From contig JACVVK020000384.1 in assembly GCA_018292915.2 (NCBI GenBank), forward strand, positions 334,001-398,000: 64,000 nt of DNA, written 5' to 3'. The position numbers and the translations under genes are program-made. Below the pieces are notes generated by a model. The model was not told the origin of the DNA and did no database searches. It worked only from the letters and a program-made list of their open reading frames with translations. Numbering within the stretch: position 1 is the first letter of the stretch; each line of letters starts with the position of its first letter. The DNA is from Batillaria attramentaria (Eukaryota > Mollusca > Gastropoda > Batillariidae). Shown here piece after piece: positions 1 through 12,111 of the stretch.

Positions 1-886
1 TACACTCTATTTTCCCCCTTTCTCTCTCCTTGTGCGAAAGAAAACTGCACGGTAATACGATGGCAGGCACAGCTGTGCATTCATTTTCACGGTTGCTTGT
101 ACGAACAGCAACTGGTGTGTGAGTGGGTACAACAGCACATCCCGGCTGGGACCACACAACAGCAAAGTGCGTGTCAGTTTGCGCATCATGTTTTATCTCT
201 AAATGGCTGCGGTGTTTTTTTGTTGTTGTTTTTTTTCCTTAAGGTGAACGGGCTTAACTAAGACGGAAACACAATCGACATACCACTTGCTAAAAGTGTG
301 CATAGGCACAAAATATATGCCCAGCTCTTGTGGGGTGATGGGGGGTTAACTGAATCGGGTGCCGCCGGCACGGTTACACACAATGACACACCGCATCAGC
401 ATCATTTTACAGTAGTTAACCCACCACCCTTGCCAGGAAACATTACAGAAAGCTTACCATTAGCGGCGTTGTGCTCTATGCAGAACTCCTTTTAGAAACG
501 CCGCTCTTAGAACTCGGTTTCATGAGGTACAACCACCACCACAGACGTCCACCATTTTGTACCAGCCTCGACTTCACATTCCCGAAAGAATAAATCAATG
601 CGGCTGCTAGGAGAGGAATACTGAATGAATGAACGGCGCCATCCGGGAGAAGAGAGAGAGAGTTGCGGGCCCGCTTTCCGCCGGACAATTATCGATCCTT
701 GAAGAACCACCCAGGCGCAGCCGTGCAGCTCTGCTTCTCACGTTAAAACTGAGTCGAAAATTCAAAGATGACTATGCGTCACTGGCAACTCTGTCAGTCA
801 ATGATCGAGTGACAGTAACACTATAGCAGACCCCTCATTTTTCGCTTTGCCGTTAGCCTAATGTTGGTTCAGTTCTATCCTGTGTC
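1..886. other. No gene recognised (left flank)
   Basis: Short open frames on both strands show no splice context or family resemblance. I see no repeat structure either, apart from short T and A runs. Confidence 0.5.
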
Positions 887-1063
887 GGGGAGCAGGGGTG
901 GCCGAATGGTAGAGCGTTGGACTTCCAGTTCTCGGGTCTTGAGTTCGTATCCCGGCTGGGGCCAAATATTTGTGCTGGCTAATTCATCGTTGCCTCGTCT
1001 TTGATGATATCACCGGTATGTGGTGGAAAAGGACGTTAAAGCCCCAAACACCCACCCACCCTC
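887..1063 (+). repeat. tRNA-derived SINE, family 1
   Basis: The head has a Pol III A-box-like stretch (GTGGCCGAATGGTAGAGCG) and a B-box-like GAGTTCG. The body reads GGGGCCAAATATTTGTGC, then a pyrimidine-rich part mentioning 'ttgatgatatcacc', and it ends in ACCCACCC repeats. At least five more full or partial copies occur here (19.5, 29.1, 37.5, 38.3/38.9 and 40.6 kb), so this is a dispersed element and not a tRNA gene. Confidence 0.85.
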
Positions 1064-2263
1064 TAGCCTGTGTAATGCTGCATCGACCACGATAACGCGA
1101 CCTTGTTGGTCCGCTTCATTGTGTTAATCAGACGTCGACTCCACGTCTGCTAGTCAGTGAGTGACAGTATGACTGTAAAGGCCACCTTGTCTTTCGCTTG
1201 GCTCAGTACCAGCCTGTGAGATACAGTACTGTAACTGTGCAGGTGACTAGTGGTATGAATGATGTGAGACACTACCAAAACAGTTCACAAGGCTCTCCCA
1301 GCTGAAATATTTGGAAGCTAGTCCTTTAGCTGCTACACATGCAACTGGTCTAACAGGCTGAACCCAGTCTAGCGCACAAAAAAGACAATCTGAACAAACT
1401 CTGTGCATTTCAAGGGTTTAATATAATATACAATTCACACCAACAGTATACTGTAAAAAGAAAAAAAGGACACAGTATAAAACATATCACAATCAATCAA
1501 AAAACAAGTTAATAAAAACAGTGCTTTCCATGTGACTTGTGACCTCATAACCATAGTTTCAAAATGTGTATGTAAGAAATATATCACAGTGATAATAATA
1601 ATTCTTGATAATAATAACTAATGCTTACAAAGCTGTTTCAAAATACCCAGCAATTCAAATAAAAAATGACAGTTACACTGAAAACTTAGAACTCCTGAGA
1701 ACAAGTGTTTGCAGCGTGGTTCAACAGTTAAACTCTGCTCCTAAAACCTCTCCACCGCACCCCCACTCTCCCCAACCCCCCACAAAAAAAAGCAAAGAAA
1801 AGTGAATGCTTCACAGAAGACCCACATAAACTAAAACCAAATTAACCAGGAACTTGAGGAATCCAGGCTAGCATAACTAGAAATAATAAGTATCACCAGT
1901 CAAAATAGACAATGTGGTATACACTATTCAAGCAGATGTACATGTGTACAGTTCACTCCTGAACAGAAATATCATAGAAATAACTATGAGAATATTATCG
2001 TATATAAATATATAGCCATATAAATATAAATTTACCAACAACATTAAGCTGCAGATAGGTTGGTGTGGTTCGTTGCTAAGCGAGAATTGAGTAAATCATC
2101 AACAGACTGACACAAGCTGTAAGAAGATTTCGGCAGTTCAAGGCAGGACCTGGTGTTCATTATAACAACCCCACTAACAATGTATGAGCTGGAGTTAAAG
2201 TCCCCATTGCCGAAATGTGTTTCCAACAAAACATATGTCATGCAGACAAGCCTGCATTTATGT
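1064..2263. other. AT-rich stretch, no gene recognised
   Basis: AT-rich DNA with scattered A runs and short ataataat stretches. No convincing coding exon on either strand. Confidence 0.5.
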
Positions 2264-2268
2264 GCATG

Positions 2269-2708
2269 CAGGGGCGCCGGAACCGGGGGGTCAGCCTGTA
2301 CCCAAGCAGGGGGGGCAAGAGTATCTTTTTGCCCCCCCCTGAAAAATCAGGTGACTATGGCAAGAGGGGGGGGGGGGCAAAGCCATGGTCTTGCCCCCCC
2401 CCCCTTCCCCTACACCCCCCTCCCTCTACCCCTCTTACTGCTCTCTCCCTCATTCTACCCAACAGAGAACTCAGTTTAGGCGTTGCATGAAATATCAAAA
2501 CGACTTGGCAGAAAGTCGTCTGATAATCACTCCCAGTGGCTCCCTGGTTCGTAACGGTTTTTGTCTGCGCAGTATCAAACCCCCCCCCCCCCCCCCCCCC
2601 CCCCTGCTTTTCACTTTCTCCGGGCAACGTCCTTCCTTTCACTGGCTCTGGCGTTTCCCCCATCTGAGATTCTGCCCCCCCTCCCCCCAACATCTTCCGG
2701 CGCCCCTG
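2269..2708. mobile_element. 440-bp inverted-repeat element with poly-C/G core and 5-bp target duplication
   Basis: The left end is CAGGGGCGCCGGAA and the right end is its exact reverse complement, TTCCGGCGCCCCTG. The flanks repeat GCATG (2264-2268 and 2709-2713), consistent with a 5-bp target-site duplication. The interior is dominated by runs of C and G (about 2281-2410 and 2579-2604) and has no transposase-like frame, so it would be non-autonomous. The superfamily is not assigned: the CAGGG start resembles hAT ends, but hAT duplications are normally 8 bp. Confidence 0.75.
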
Positions 2709-2713
2709 GCATG

Positions 2714-3690
2714 TATACCAGCTGTCTGCAAGGCCGTGATCATTCAACTATACTACTATACTCAGTAGTCACTCTGGATTGAAATACGGACGGAATTTCT
2801 GTGGCTAAGACGCATGATTATGATTCTTGTTATAAGTCCTTTCGCAGCCACTCCCCAATTTCTGTTAATGTATGGTAGCAACACACACTCTTTCTTTTGC
2901 CTGGAACATGTGATAGAAACAACACATCATACACAGAGATTTCGGTGCATGTCAAAAAACCTGCAAAAATAGGCAATAAACTTTAAAAATGCGAAAATAT
3001 CACAGACCTTCTGATGACAAAAGTCCTGAAAAGTGAAAGTGACTGGCTTGCATCAGTATACATGTACAAGAAATACGATTATTTTTTTTTCAAGGAAAAA
3101 TAAAAGAAAATTCAAATATATGTTTCATGATGCTGTAGAATAAAATAGATGTTCCTCTGGTATATGAGGTATGCAAAAAGCAATATATTGTGCTTATTAT
3201 GCTATGTTTTAATACACTGAAAGTCTTGTATGAAACAGTGACAACAGCAACCATAATTATGTAAGTAAACAACACACAGCTGAGAAATATCAAATAAAAA
3301 TACACGATTGTATGAAATATAAATTGAAAACACCCTCCCCACCCCCCACCCCCTCCCCCCATACACACACACACACACACAAACCAAACAGAACAACAAC
3401 AACAAAAAACCAACAACTAACAAACAAACATAAAAACAAAACAAAAAACCCTGTGTATAAATAATCATCATTATCATCATAAGAATAATCATAATAATAA
3501 TCACATTAATATAGATGTTTTATGATAATTATCCCAACCGGCCCCATGCATGCTCACAAGAATTACACGCATTCAATAGGGAATACTATACAACTGTTGA
3601 TGAATGGACAGTAAACACAAGAAAATAAATATAAAAATATAAAATATGTGATATATATTGACGAAAGTAAAAGTAAAGCAATGATAAGGG
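2714..3690. other. AT-rich stretch with simple repeats, no gene recognised
   Basis: Includes a C-rich run followed by (CA)n near 3332-3380 and an A/C-rich tract to about 3450. No coding exon is supported. Confidence 0.5.
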
Positions 3691-3694
3691 CCGC

Positions 3695-3976
3695 TGCTAC
3701 ACGTTGCCAGGATTGGTACTTGCAGGGCTGGCAACGCTGGCAACCCTAATTAAATCGCTGGCGGCCAGCTGGCAAATCCCCCTTGCCGGTGCTGGCGCGG
3801 GAATAGAAAGCCGTTCTATTTTTCCTGGCAGCCAGCTTGCCACAGGCAGCCCATACAGCCAACTGACCAATCACTGCCCAAACCTTGCAACGCCGCAGGC
3901 TGCGTGTGCCGCGGAACACTTGCCCGCCAGCAGGCAGCCGAGTACGGCAACATGCAGACTGGCAGTCGTGTAACCG
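3695..3976. mobile_element. Possible short inverted-repeat element rich in GCTGGCAA motifs
   Basis: The left end (CTACACGTTGCCAG) matches the reverse complement of the right end (CTGGCAGTCGTGTAA) with small gaps. The GC-rich interior carries many TTGCC/GGCAA words in both orientations and differs sharply from its AT-rich surroundings. No clear target-site duplication was found. Confidence 0.45.
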
Positions 3977-4475
3977 TGCGCTTAATGATACCACTGCTAC
4001 TAGTACTGTACTACTACTATAATATGGAGGCTTTATCGAAAACTGGCTTGAGCACCACATACTGAACCCAACACGCATGCTAATGTGAATCACATGAATT
4101 CAGAACATGAATAGTGAAATAAAATACATTTGTTCATCAATGGACGGTGACAAGAAATGAACTGTAAAAAATTACAATATCGCTTTTGTCAGGGAATACT
4201 GGCACAACTCCATTTTAAAAAAAGTGCAGGGGAAGTGTGCATTGCATGCCATTCTGGGCTACAGTATTTTCAAAACTGAGTTACACAAAAATCCCATGAC
4301 AATAGCGATGCGTGACATGGTAACACCAGGGGCAGACAGTAAGTATTCTGAGGACAAAACTAACGTCACTTTAGGTTCTATCAACAAAAATGGACAAAAC
4401 AGCAACAACAACAAAATGAAAAAAATCAGTCACTTAAAAAAAAAAATTATTATAATTATATACACTTGTATATAT

Positions 4476-4496
4476 ATAGTTTTTTACTCTTTTTTA

Positions 4497-4548
<52 letters not shown>

Positions 4549-4569
4549 TAAAAAAGAGTAAAAAACTAT
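4476..4569. repeat. Perfect 94-bp palindrome around (AT)n
   Basis: Arms of about 25 bp (containing TTTTTTACTC on the left and GAGTAAAAAA on the right) flank about 46 bp of alternating AT. Base pairing was checked from 4476/4569 inwards with no mismatch. It can form a hairpin or cruciform. Confidence 0.9.
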
Positions 4570-6244
4570 TTTTATAACAATGATAATGACAAAGAGGACA
4601 AAGAAAAATATTAAAGCAAGAAACAAGGTTTTCAAAAACTCTCCAACAGGGCAGGTGAATTAACCTTGGTGGTGCAGAGCCAAGCATATTCCAGACTACC
4701 TCTATGGCTTTTTCCACATGACAAATTAATTCAGTAAGACCAGGGTTAAGTCTACTGACTCACAAAAGTGACAGCGACAGTCAACTACATGTACTGTGAA
4801 CTGAAACCATTCAACTACATAAGCATCTACACTACTACATGTAATGGCTGAACTGGCAAGCGGTGATGTGTCGCATACATATACGGAAATAGACAATAAT
4901 GTAATTGATAATGATGATGATGATTGGCCATTTGTATAGCGCTATGAAAAAACTTCCATGCAGTAAGCATGCTCACTGTGAATGGTTCAAGTTTCACTTT
5001 CATCCAGAACTGTAGAATGCATGATGTCATGTTCCAAGACGTCAACACGTCACATATAGTCATTTTTCGAACGCGTCACTTTGGAATGTTTAGTTTTGTT
5101 TACTACTGATTTTCCTAAGTCCGCAGATAAATTGTGTATTAGTGTGTTTTGTTGGAATAGAAAGAACGATTGAAAGGTGAATTTGTTTATTATGACTGGA
5201 AGAACGGTAATCATTTAGATATGTAACACTATACCTTCAAGATTTTTAAGCAATAGTCGGAGAACTCTATTCTCCACTGTAAGAATACAGTCATTTAGGA
5301 AATAGTCCAAACTGTTAATAAAACGTTCTAAGAAAACAAAAAAAAACACATTGGCGCATCTACTGATACTCTACTTTCCACGGATGATTTGCATCCTCCT
5401 TGTTATTCTTCTTCTCCTTCGTTATTTTGCAATTCCTTCTACGTCCTTTTGTTTAGCCTTGCGTATTCATCCGATACATAAATTTCTACTTTGAACTACT
5501 ATGTGTATCTGCTACATTATGTGAACATCATGTTGAACCGCAACAACCGACTAATGATTCCTTGTTCTACTTACTGATTCAATTCATGGACATCGTGCGC
5601 CAGAAAATCATCTCCACCTACTGACTTTATGCAAGAATTCAAGAGCATCCTTCTAATTCCACAAGCCGGAAATAATCTTCCCGAGTAGACAATTCTAGCA
5701 AAAGTGCAACAAGACCTGAATTTGAGTAGTAGTTAATATTTACCCATCAACCCATTACTTGTTGTGTTGTCTCATCGTTTGTCCGTCGCACGAATGTACG
5801 AATGAATAAATTGTAAGAGAATGTAATATCATTTTTTTTTGTTCCAAATTAGATAATTGAAACCTTTATATCACGTATCCGAAATATATATGAATCCGAA
5901 GATGGCAAGATAATCTCTTGTCATGAACTGGTATTAGCGGCCAGTCACACTCACGGCGCCTTTGGGGTCAAGGGGGGAGGGGGGGGGGAATTAATAACAA
6001 TAATACCGGTAGTAAGCTAAGGGCCTGGTTTGCCTTTGAGGCCCCTGAGGTCTATGATGCATGTGCACAGGCACTGCGAGGGAAGATGGATGTGGGGTTG
6101 GTGGGGTGCACGTATCATGCGGCTTGTTTTGGCAAAATGGAGGAATGCTGAATCCAAGAAACCACACGGGTTGATCTCCCTCAAGTTCTGAAAACTATGC
6201 AAGCTTTCCACGGCATGCATTTTATGCTGACAGTGGACTGGGAA
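4570..6244. other. 3' flank of the arrestin gene
   Basis: Lies beyond the arrestin stop codon on the minus strand and probably includes its 3' untranslated region, whose end I could not fix. Contains a short GAT repeat near 4912 and a poly-G run near 5970-5990. No other coding exon is supported. Confidence 0.4.
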
Positions 6245-9186
6245 TCAGTTCCAGGTGTAGTAAGTGTAGCGAGGGGCGAAGGTGGTATCCCCCTGCGTTT
6301 CCCTATGATCTTCCGAATCAAGGAAGCTTGTCTTCCCAAAGACACTTTCACTGTAGGTTGGAGGAGCTGAAACATAGTACACAGCAAATAGAATGTGAAG
6401 TTGTGTGAAATAAAAATAATGATAATAATAATAATATATACAATTCTAGAGCATTTGTCTGTAAGAAGAAAACAACAAGAACAACAAAAAAACCAAGACA
6501 CACAACACACACATACATACATACATACAATTAAAGCTGGCCTTTGGTTCATACAAAAGCCACAGGCCACGCTACAAATTTTGCACATAATTGATACAAC
6601 TTTTACTGATCAACCTGAGCTGCTCAGGATGAAAAACATTTGATACCACTAAGCAGTTTAGTGACACTTAAAAAATACAAAAGCTACACACCAAAAAAAA
6701 ACCCCTAAAAGCATCAACAAGAATTGAAACAGAAACTCACGCAGGTTGGGAATGGAGGTGGGGGGAAGAGAGGGTGCCAGCGGCGCCCCAGAAAGGCTTG
6801 GCCCGTACAAGTCATCCCTCGTTGGATGACTCGTGTCTTGAGATGGCTGCTGCACTGGAGCGGCTGGCGGACGAGACGTGAACTGCTGCTGTTGAAAAAC
6901 GGTCTGATGGGGAATGCTGCCAATAATGATTGGCAGTGCCACTTCAAGGTCAAGGGCAGGACCGGCGGGGTCCACATTCAGCTGCGTGGAAAAGGACACA
7001 AGGAGTATAAAATACTGTACAGTGCAAGTACTGGTACCAAACCACGACAGGCTAAGAACTGAAGAAGGTATTCAAGGGGATCAGGGTGATTGTTTGGCTT
7101 CAAACTATACACATATATGTTTGTGCCCTTGTGACAAACATGAACCCTAACGCTGCTAGTCATGACATTTGTCACGCATTACATAAAGCGTTGACTGCGT
7201 TGCCTGATGGCTTGTGGCCAGGTCAATTCCTTTGCCAAAGGGAGAGTAGTCTGTTCAAACTTTAGAATTTCTTGAAAGGTTTATTTCCCTTACATGGTAC
7301 AGGAAGAGCAGTTAGTTATTTAGTTAGTTATTTAAGGTTTTACACCGTGCAAGCTTACAGGCAGAGCATGATCGAATAGCAGCATAGATAATGTACAGAC
7401 AACTGTGGTTTATAACCAGGGTAAGTGTTAACACAAGCATTTGTGACAAACAATCACACAAACTTTTACAGTAGATAACATAAACTTTGACTGAATTTAA
7501 CACATTCACTACAAAAAGAACAACTAGAGGAGCAAAGCCTCCTTGGCTCACTTGTGAGATAGGTCAAGGTCATTCAAAAGAGCATGTTTGTAAAGTTCTT
7601 ATCACTAGCTATCCTGAAGTAAGGTGTCTTGTGTTCATAGTTCCTAAGAAAACGGCAAATGGCGATATAACAGTTTTTTCCCAGGACAGCTTCTATGACC
7701 TTGACCTTGGGTCAAGGTCATTCAAATGAGATCTGTAAGTGAAGAGCTTATCAGTGACCATCATTATGCCAAGTTTCATAGCTCTTATTTTTGTAGTTTC
7801 TGTACAAATGGTAATGTAAAATTTCACAACAGGCAGCTGTAATGACCTTGACCTTGAGTCAAGGTCACTCAAATGGTATGTCTGCATAGGTCTCTTTGTT
7901 GCCTATCATTGTGCCTTGTTTGGTGCCTCTACTGTTTGTTGTTTCCAAGAAAATGCTAACGTTAAAGTCTCCGCAAAATATCTTGAATGGCCTTGACCTT
8001 GACTCAAGGAAATTGAATATAAGTATGCCAGAACAGGTTTTGTAAATGTCTATCATCAAGCAAAGTTTGATGCCTCTGGTACCCCTACATTCTGAGAAAA
8101 TGGCAATTTTAAATTTCCAATGAGACAGCATTGATGACCTTGACCTTCAGCCAAGGTCATTCAAAATGGTATGTCTTGAAAGGCCTTGGTGCTGTTTATC
8201 AGCAAGCCAGATTTAGTGCTTCTGCTGTTTATTGTTTCTGAGGAAATGCCAATGTTAAGGTTTTGGAAGGTTTTCTGCAAAACAGCTTGCATGGCCTTGA
8301 CCTTGATTCAAAGTCACTGAATACAGGTATGTCAGTAAAGGTGTTGTCAATGTCTATCATCATGCAAAGTTTGATGTCTCTGGCTTTTCTAGACTCTGAG
8401 AAAATGCCAATGTAAAATTTCCAAACAGACAGCTTTAGTGACCTTGACCTTGTGTCAAGGTCAATCACTAAGATATGCTTTGAAAGGTCTTATGGCTGTC
8501 TATCAGCGTGGAAAGTTTGGTGCCTCTGCTGTTCATTGTTTCTGAGAAAATGCCAATGTTAAGGTTTTGGAAGGTTTTCCGCAAAACAGCTTGCATGGCC
8601 TTGACCTTGATTCAAAGTCACTGAATACAGGTTTGTCAGTAAAGGTGTTGTCAATATCCAGCATCTTGCAAAGTTTGATGTCTCTGGCTTTTCTAGATTC
8701 TGAGAAAATGCCAATGTAAAATTTACAAACAGACAGCTTTAGTGACCTTGACCTTGGGTCAAGATCAATCATTATGGTATGTTTTGAAAGGTCTTATGGC
8801 TGTCTATCAGCGTACCACGTTTGGTGCCTCTGCTGTTCATTGTTTCTGAGAAAATGCCAATGTTAAGGTTTTGGGAGGTTTTCGGCAAAACAGCTTGCAT
8901 GGCCTTGACCTTGATTCAAAGTCACTGAATACAGGTATGTCAGTAAAGGTGTTGTCAATTTCTATCATCATGCAAAGTTTGATGTCTCTGGCTTTTCTAG
9001 ACTCTGAGAAAATGCCAATGTAAAATTTCCAAACAGACAGCTTTAGTGACCTTGACCTTGTGTCAAGGTCAATCACTAAGATATGCTTTGAAAGGTCTTA
9101 TGGCTGTCTATTAGCTTGCCAAATTTGGTGCCTCTGCTGCACATTGTTTTTGAGAAAATGCCAATGTTAAGGTTTACTGCGGACAC

Positions 9187-9249
<63 letters not shown>

Positions 9250-12047
9250 GACGACGGAGGGTTATTACATAGACTCACTTTGTTACACAAGTGAGCCAAA
9301 AAGTAATAAAAGAGAATCAAATACAAAAGTACCATTTTCCACAAATGCGAGGTTTGAAATATTTCACCCACCTGTACCAAGTAGTCAATATCAATGATGT
9401 TACAGCCATGCAAGAACGAGGGAGGCACAGGAGGCACTGTGATAACTTCTCCATTCCACTGATCACTTCCTCCTGGGCGGATTTCAGGCCTTGCCACCAT
9501 GGCAACCTGTCTCTTGATTGTTCTGGTTTTCGTTGTAGCGTGGTAGTGTACTCGCTATAAACAGGATAATTATACAAAATCGTATGTGCGATTTTTATCG
9601 GTTAAAACACAAGTTCTGTTTATGCCTTATGGGTACAGATATATAAAGTAACACAACACAAAAACCAAATATTCTTTATAAGTTGCATGCATTTATGGGT
9701 GAAGGAGAAAAATGTGAACCATGCATTCAGCAAAGCTGTAGTGGTGAACACTTCACACCCCCGATTGGAGACCCAGGTTCAAATCTCAGCCAGGGCACGC
9801 CAGGTGTATAAATTCCTACCTAAGTCGGCTGTTACCCAGAACGGGCATGCTACGGAATGAATGGGAAGGCTGTTGCTACACAGCTGAGACTCACCCACTT
9901 CACAGGTGTGACTTTGGGCACACTTCTCTTGTCATGACACATCTCGTGATGTGGATGATTACATGGCTGACACCACAGGTGCCAAAGTTCCTGGGACTGG
10001 TTAATGCCAGGAAATTTATGACAGGAAGCACAGAATGTGCCCCTGTCATGTAGTCCCAAACCCACATGGACCTCCACAGCATCATATAACATCATCATCA
10101 TCATCATACATAATAAAAAATTGCCCCAGCTTCTGAGCACTCCATGGATTCCACCTGAGAGAATATTACTCTACATGGAGAACAGCTGAGGCAGCAAAAC
10201 ACAAAAAGGAGGGGGGGGGGGGGGGTGTTGGTATGCTTCATGGAAATAGAAAGTTTACCTGTATTATTTCTATGTATGACTTGCACATTCTTCGACCAGA
10301 CAAGTTTTCAATCTCTGCGTACAGCGGGATGGCGTCTCCAGGTACGTAGCCAGTCCGGGGCAGGCGGAACGAGGCTGAGATGGGGCCAGACTTACAACAG
10401 CAGCAACACAAGAACTTCTGCTTGTTCCCTTGGGCTTCCATCTGAAGTTTGAAACCAGTAAGGTTCAGTTACTACTAATCATGATCACGGTTTAGCTGTT
10501 CGGCTGTTACTAATTATGATCTCATCTTTTATTAATCATGTCATCCTTATTACAAAAATGGTTATACATGTAAGTAAATTTAGATACGAAACTGCCACTG
10601 ATATCGGTCTTATGTTTCAACATGAAACTACTCTTCGCCATTATCTCTTTGAGGTCTGAAAATGCTGTCAACTGTTTTGGATATTAGGCTTGTATCTGAT
10701 GTACAAAAAAAAAAACAAAAAACTGATGTGCGAGAAAAAAAAAATCCTAGTTAAAGACCGAACCTTCCTAATGCAAGGCCTTATGGCAGCATGCCTGGAA
10801 CACCCTTTTTTTTTTCTTTTTTTTTTTGTAACGATTTGATGTCTTTCAAAAAAAGGAGAGAAATAAGAGACAAAAGACAGACAAAAGACCCCCCCCCCCC
10901 CCCCAAAAAAAAAAAAAAAAAAGGAAAAGAAAGAAATAAAGAAAATTGTAAAAAGGCGGGGGTGGAGGAGGGTTTAAAAAAAAATAATAATAATAATGAT
11001 CTCATCTGACACGCACCGCAATAATTATATAAACTTGACAGTTCAACAAGTGACGTGACATGTACACTCGGTCGCATACTCTGATGTGTACAGCACTGGT
11101 CTGACACGAACTAGTTCCAAAGACAGAGCACATACCAAACAACCATCACTCATTTACGACCTTCATCTTATGATAAAAGAGATGGTTCCCCAAAAAACAT
11201 TGTATGCCCTGATCCAGGGTAACAACAATAAGACAAATGCCCTAACTCACTGTAAAAGTAACGGACATTTGTCCCGCATATTGTCCACTGTACCGGCCCC
11301 CGTAGTGTAGTGGTTAGCACCTTGGATCATGGACCGGGAGACCCGGGTTCGAGTCCCAGCCGAGGCATGCAGGATTTTGCCTACCTAGGTCGGCTCCTAC
11401 CCAGAGCGGGTGTGCTATGGGCCGGATGGGGAGGTTGTTGCTGCACAGCCCAGTTTCACCCACTTCATGGGTGCGGGGTGCTTCCCTTAATTAGTATGAC
11501 ACGTCTTATGATGTGGATGCAGGTGCCGTAGTTCCCGGGCCTGGTTAATGCCGGGGTATTTATGACAGGAAGTGCGGAATGCAGCCCTGTCCCGCAGTCC
11601 CAAACCACACGGACCTCCATAGCATCATCTTACCATCATCCTCATCCCCATCATCATGCATAATAAAAATTCTCCCATTTCCGAGTCCTCCGTGGTTTCC
11701 ACCCATGACATGGGAGGAACACCACTGGAGCTGGCAAAGAGTTGGGGCAGCAAAAAAAAGAATATTGTCCACTCTGGTGCAGGAATGACAGGACATACAA
11801 TTATGTCCGCCTTGGTAAGAAAGTAATCAGACATCTTAAAAATGAATCAGTAAATGACAGCGGCATTCGGCGCAGATACATGTATGAAGCCTTGCTAAAC
11901 TGTAAGCGTGCGTGCGTGCATATGCACGCGTTATTTGAGGTTGGGCTGATATGTGTGTGTGTGTGTGTGTGTGTGTGTACACGTGTGTGTGTGTGTGTGT
12001 GTGGTGTGTGCGCGTGCGTGCGAGCATGCGTTGTTTGAGGTAGGGTT

Positions 12048-12111
<64 letters not shown>

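Noticed and set aside
887..980. tRNA gene
   Set aside because: Only the internal promoter boxes are tRNA-like; the same head and body recur as dispersed, often truncated copies, so it is a SINE.
7543..9299. Regularly spaced repeats that could suggest a CRISPR-like array
   Set aside because: Units are diverged along their whole 145-158 bp with no unique spacers, in a eukaryotic intron, with transposon-like ends.
11293..11370. tRNA gene at the head of the family 2 SINE
   Set aside because: Followed by the same long body as the copy at 9737; no intact acceptor stem pairing was evident.
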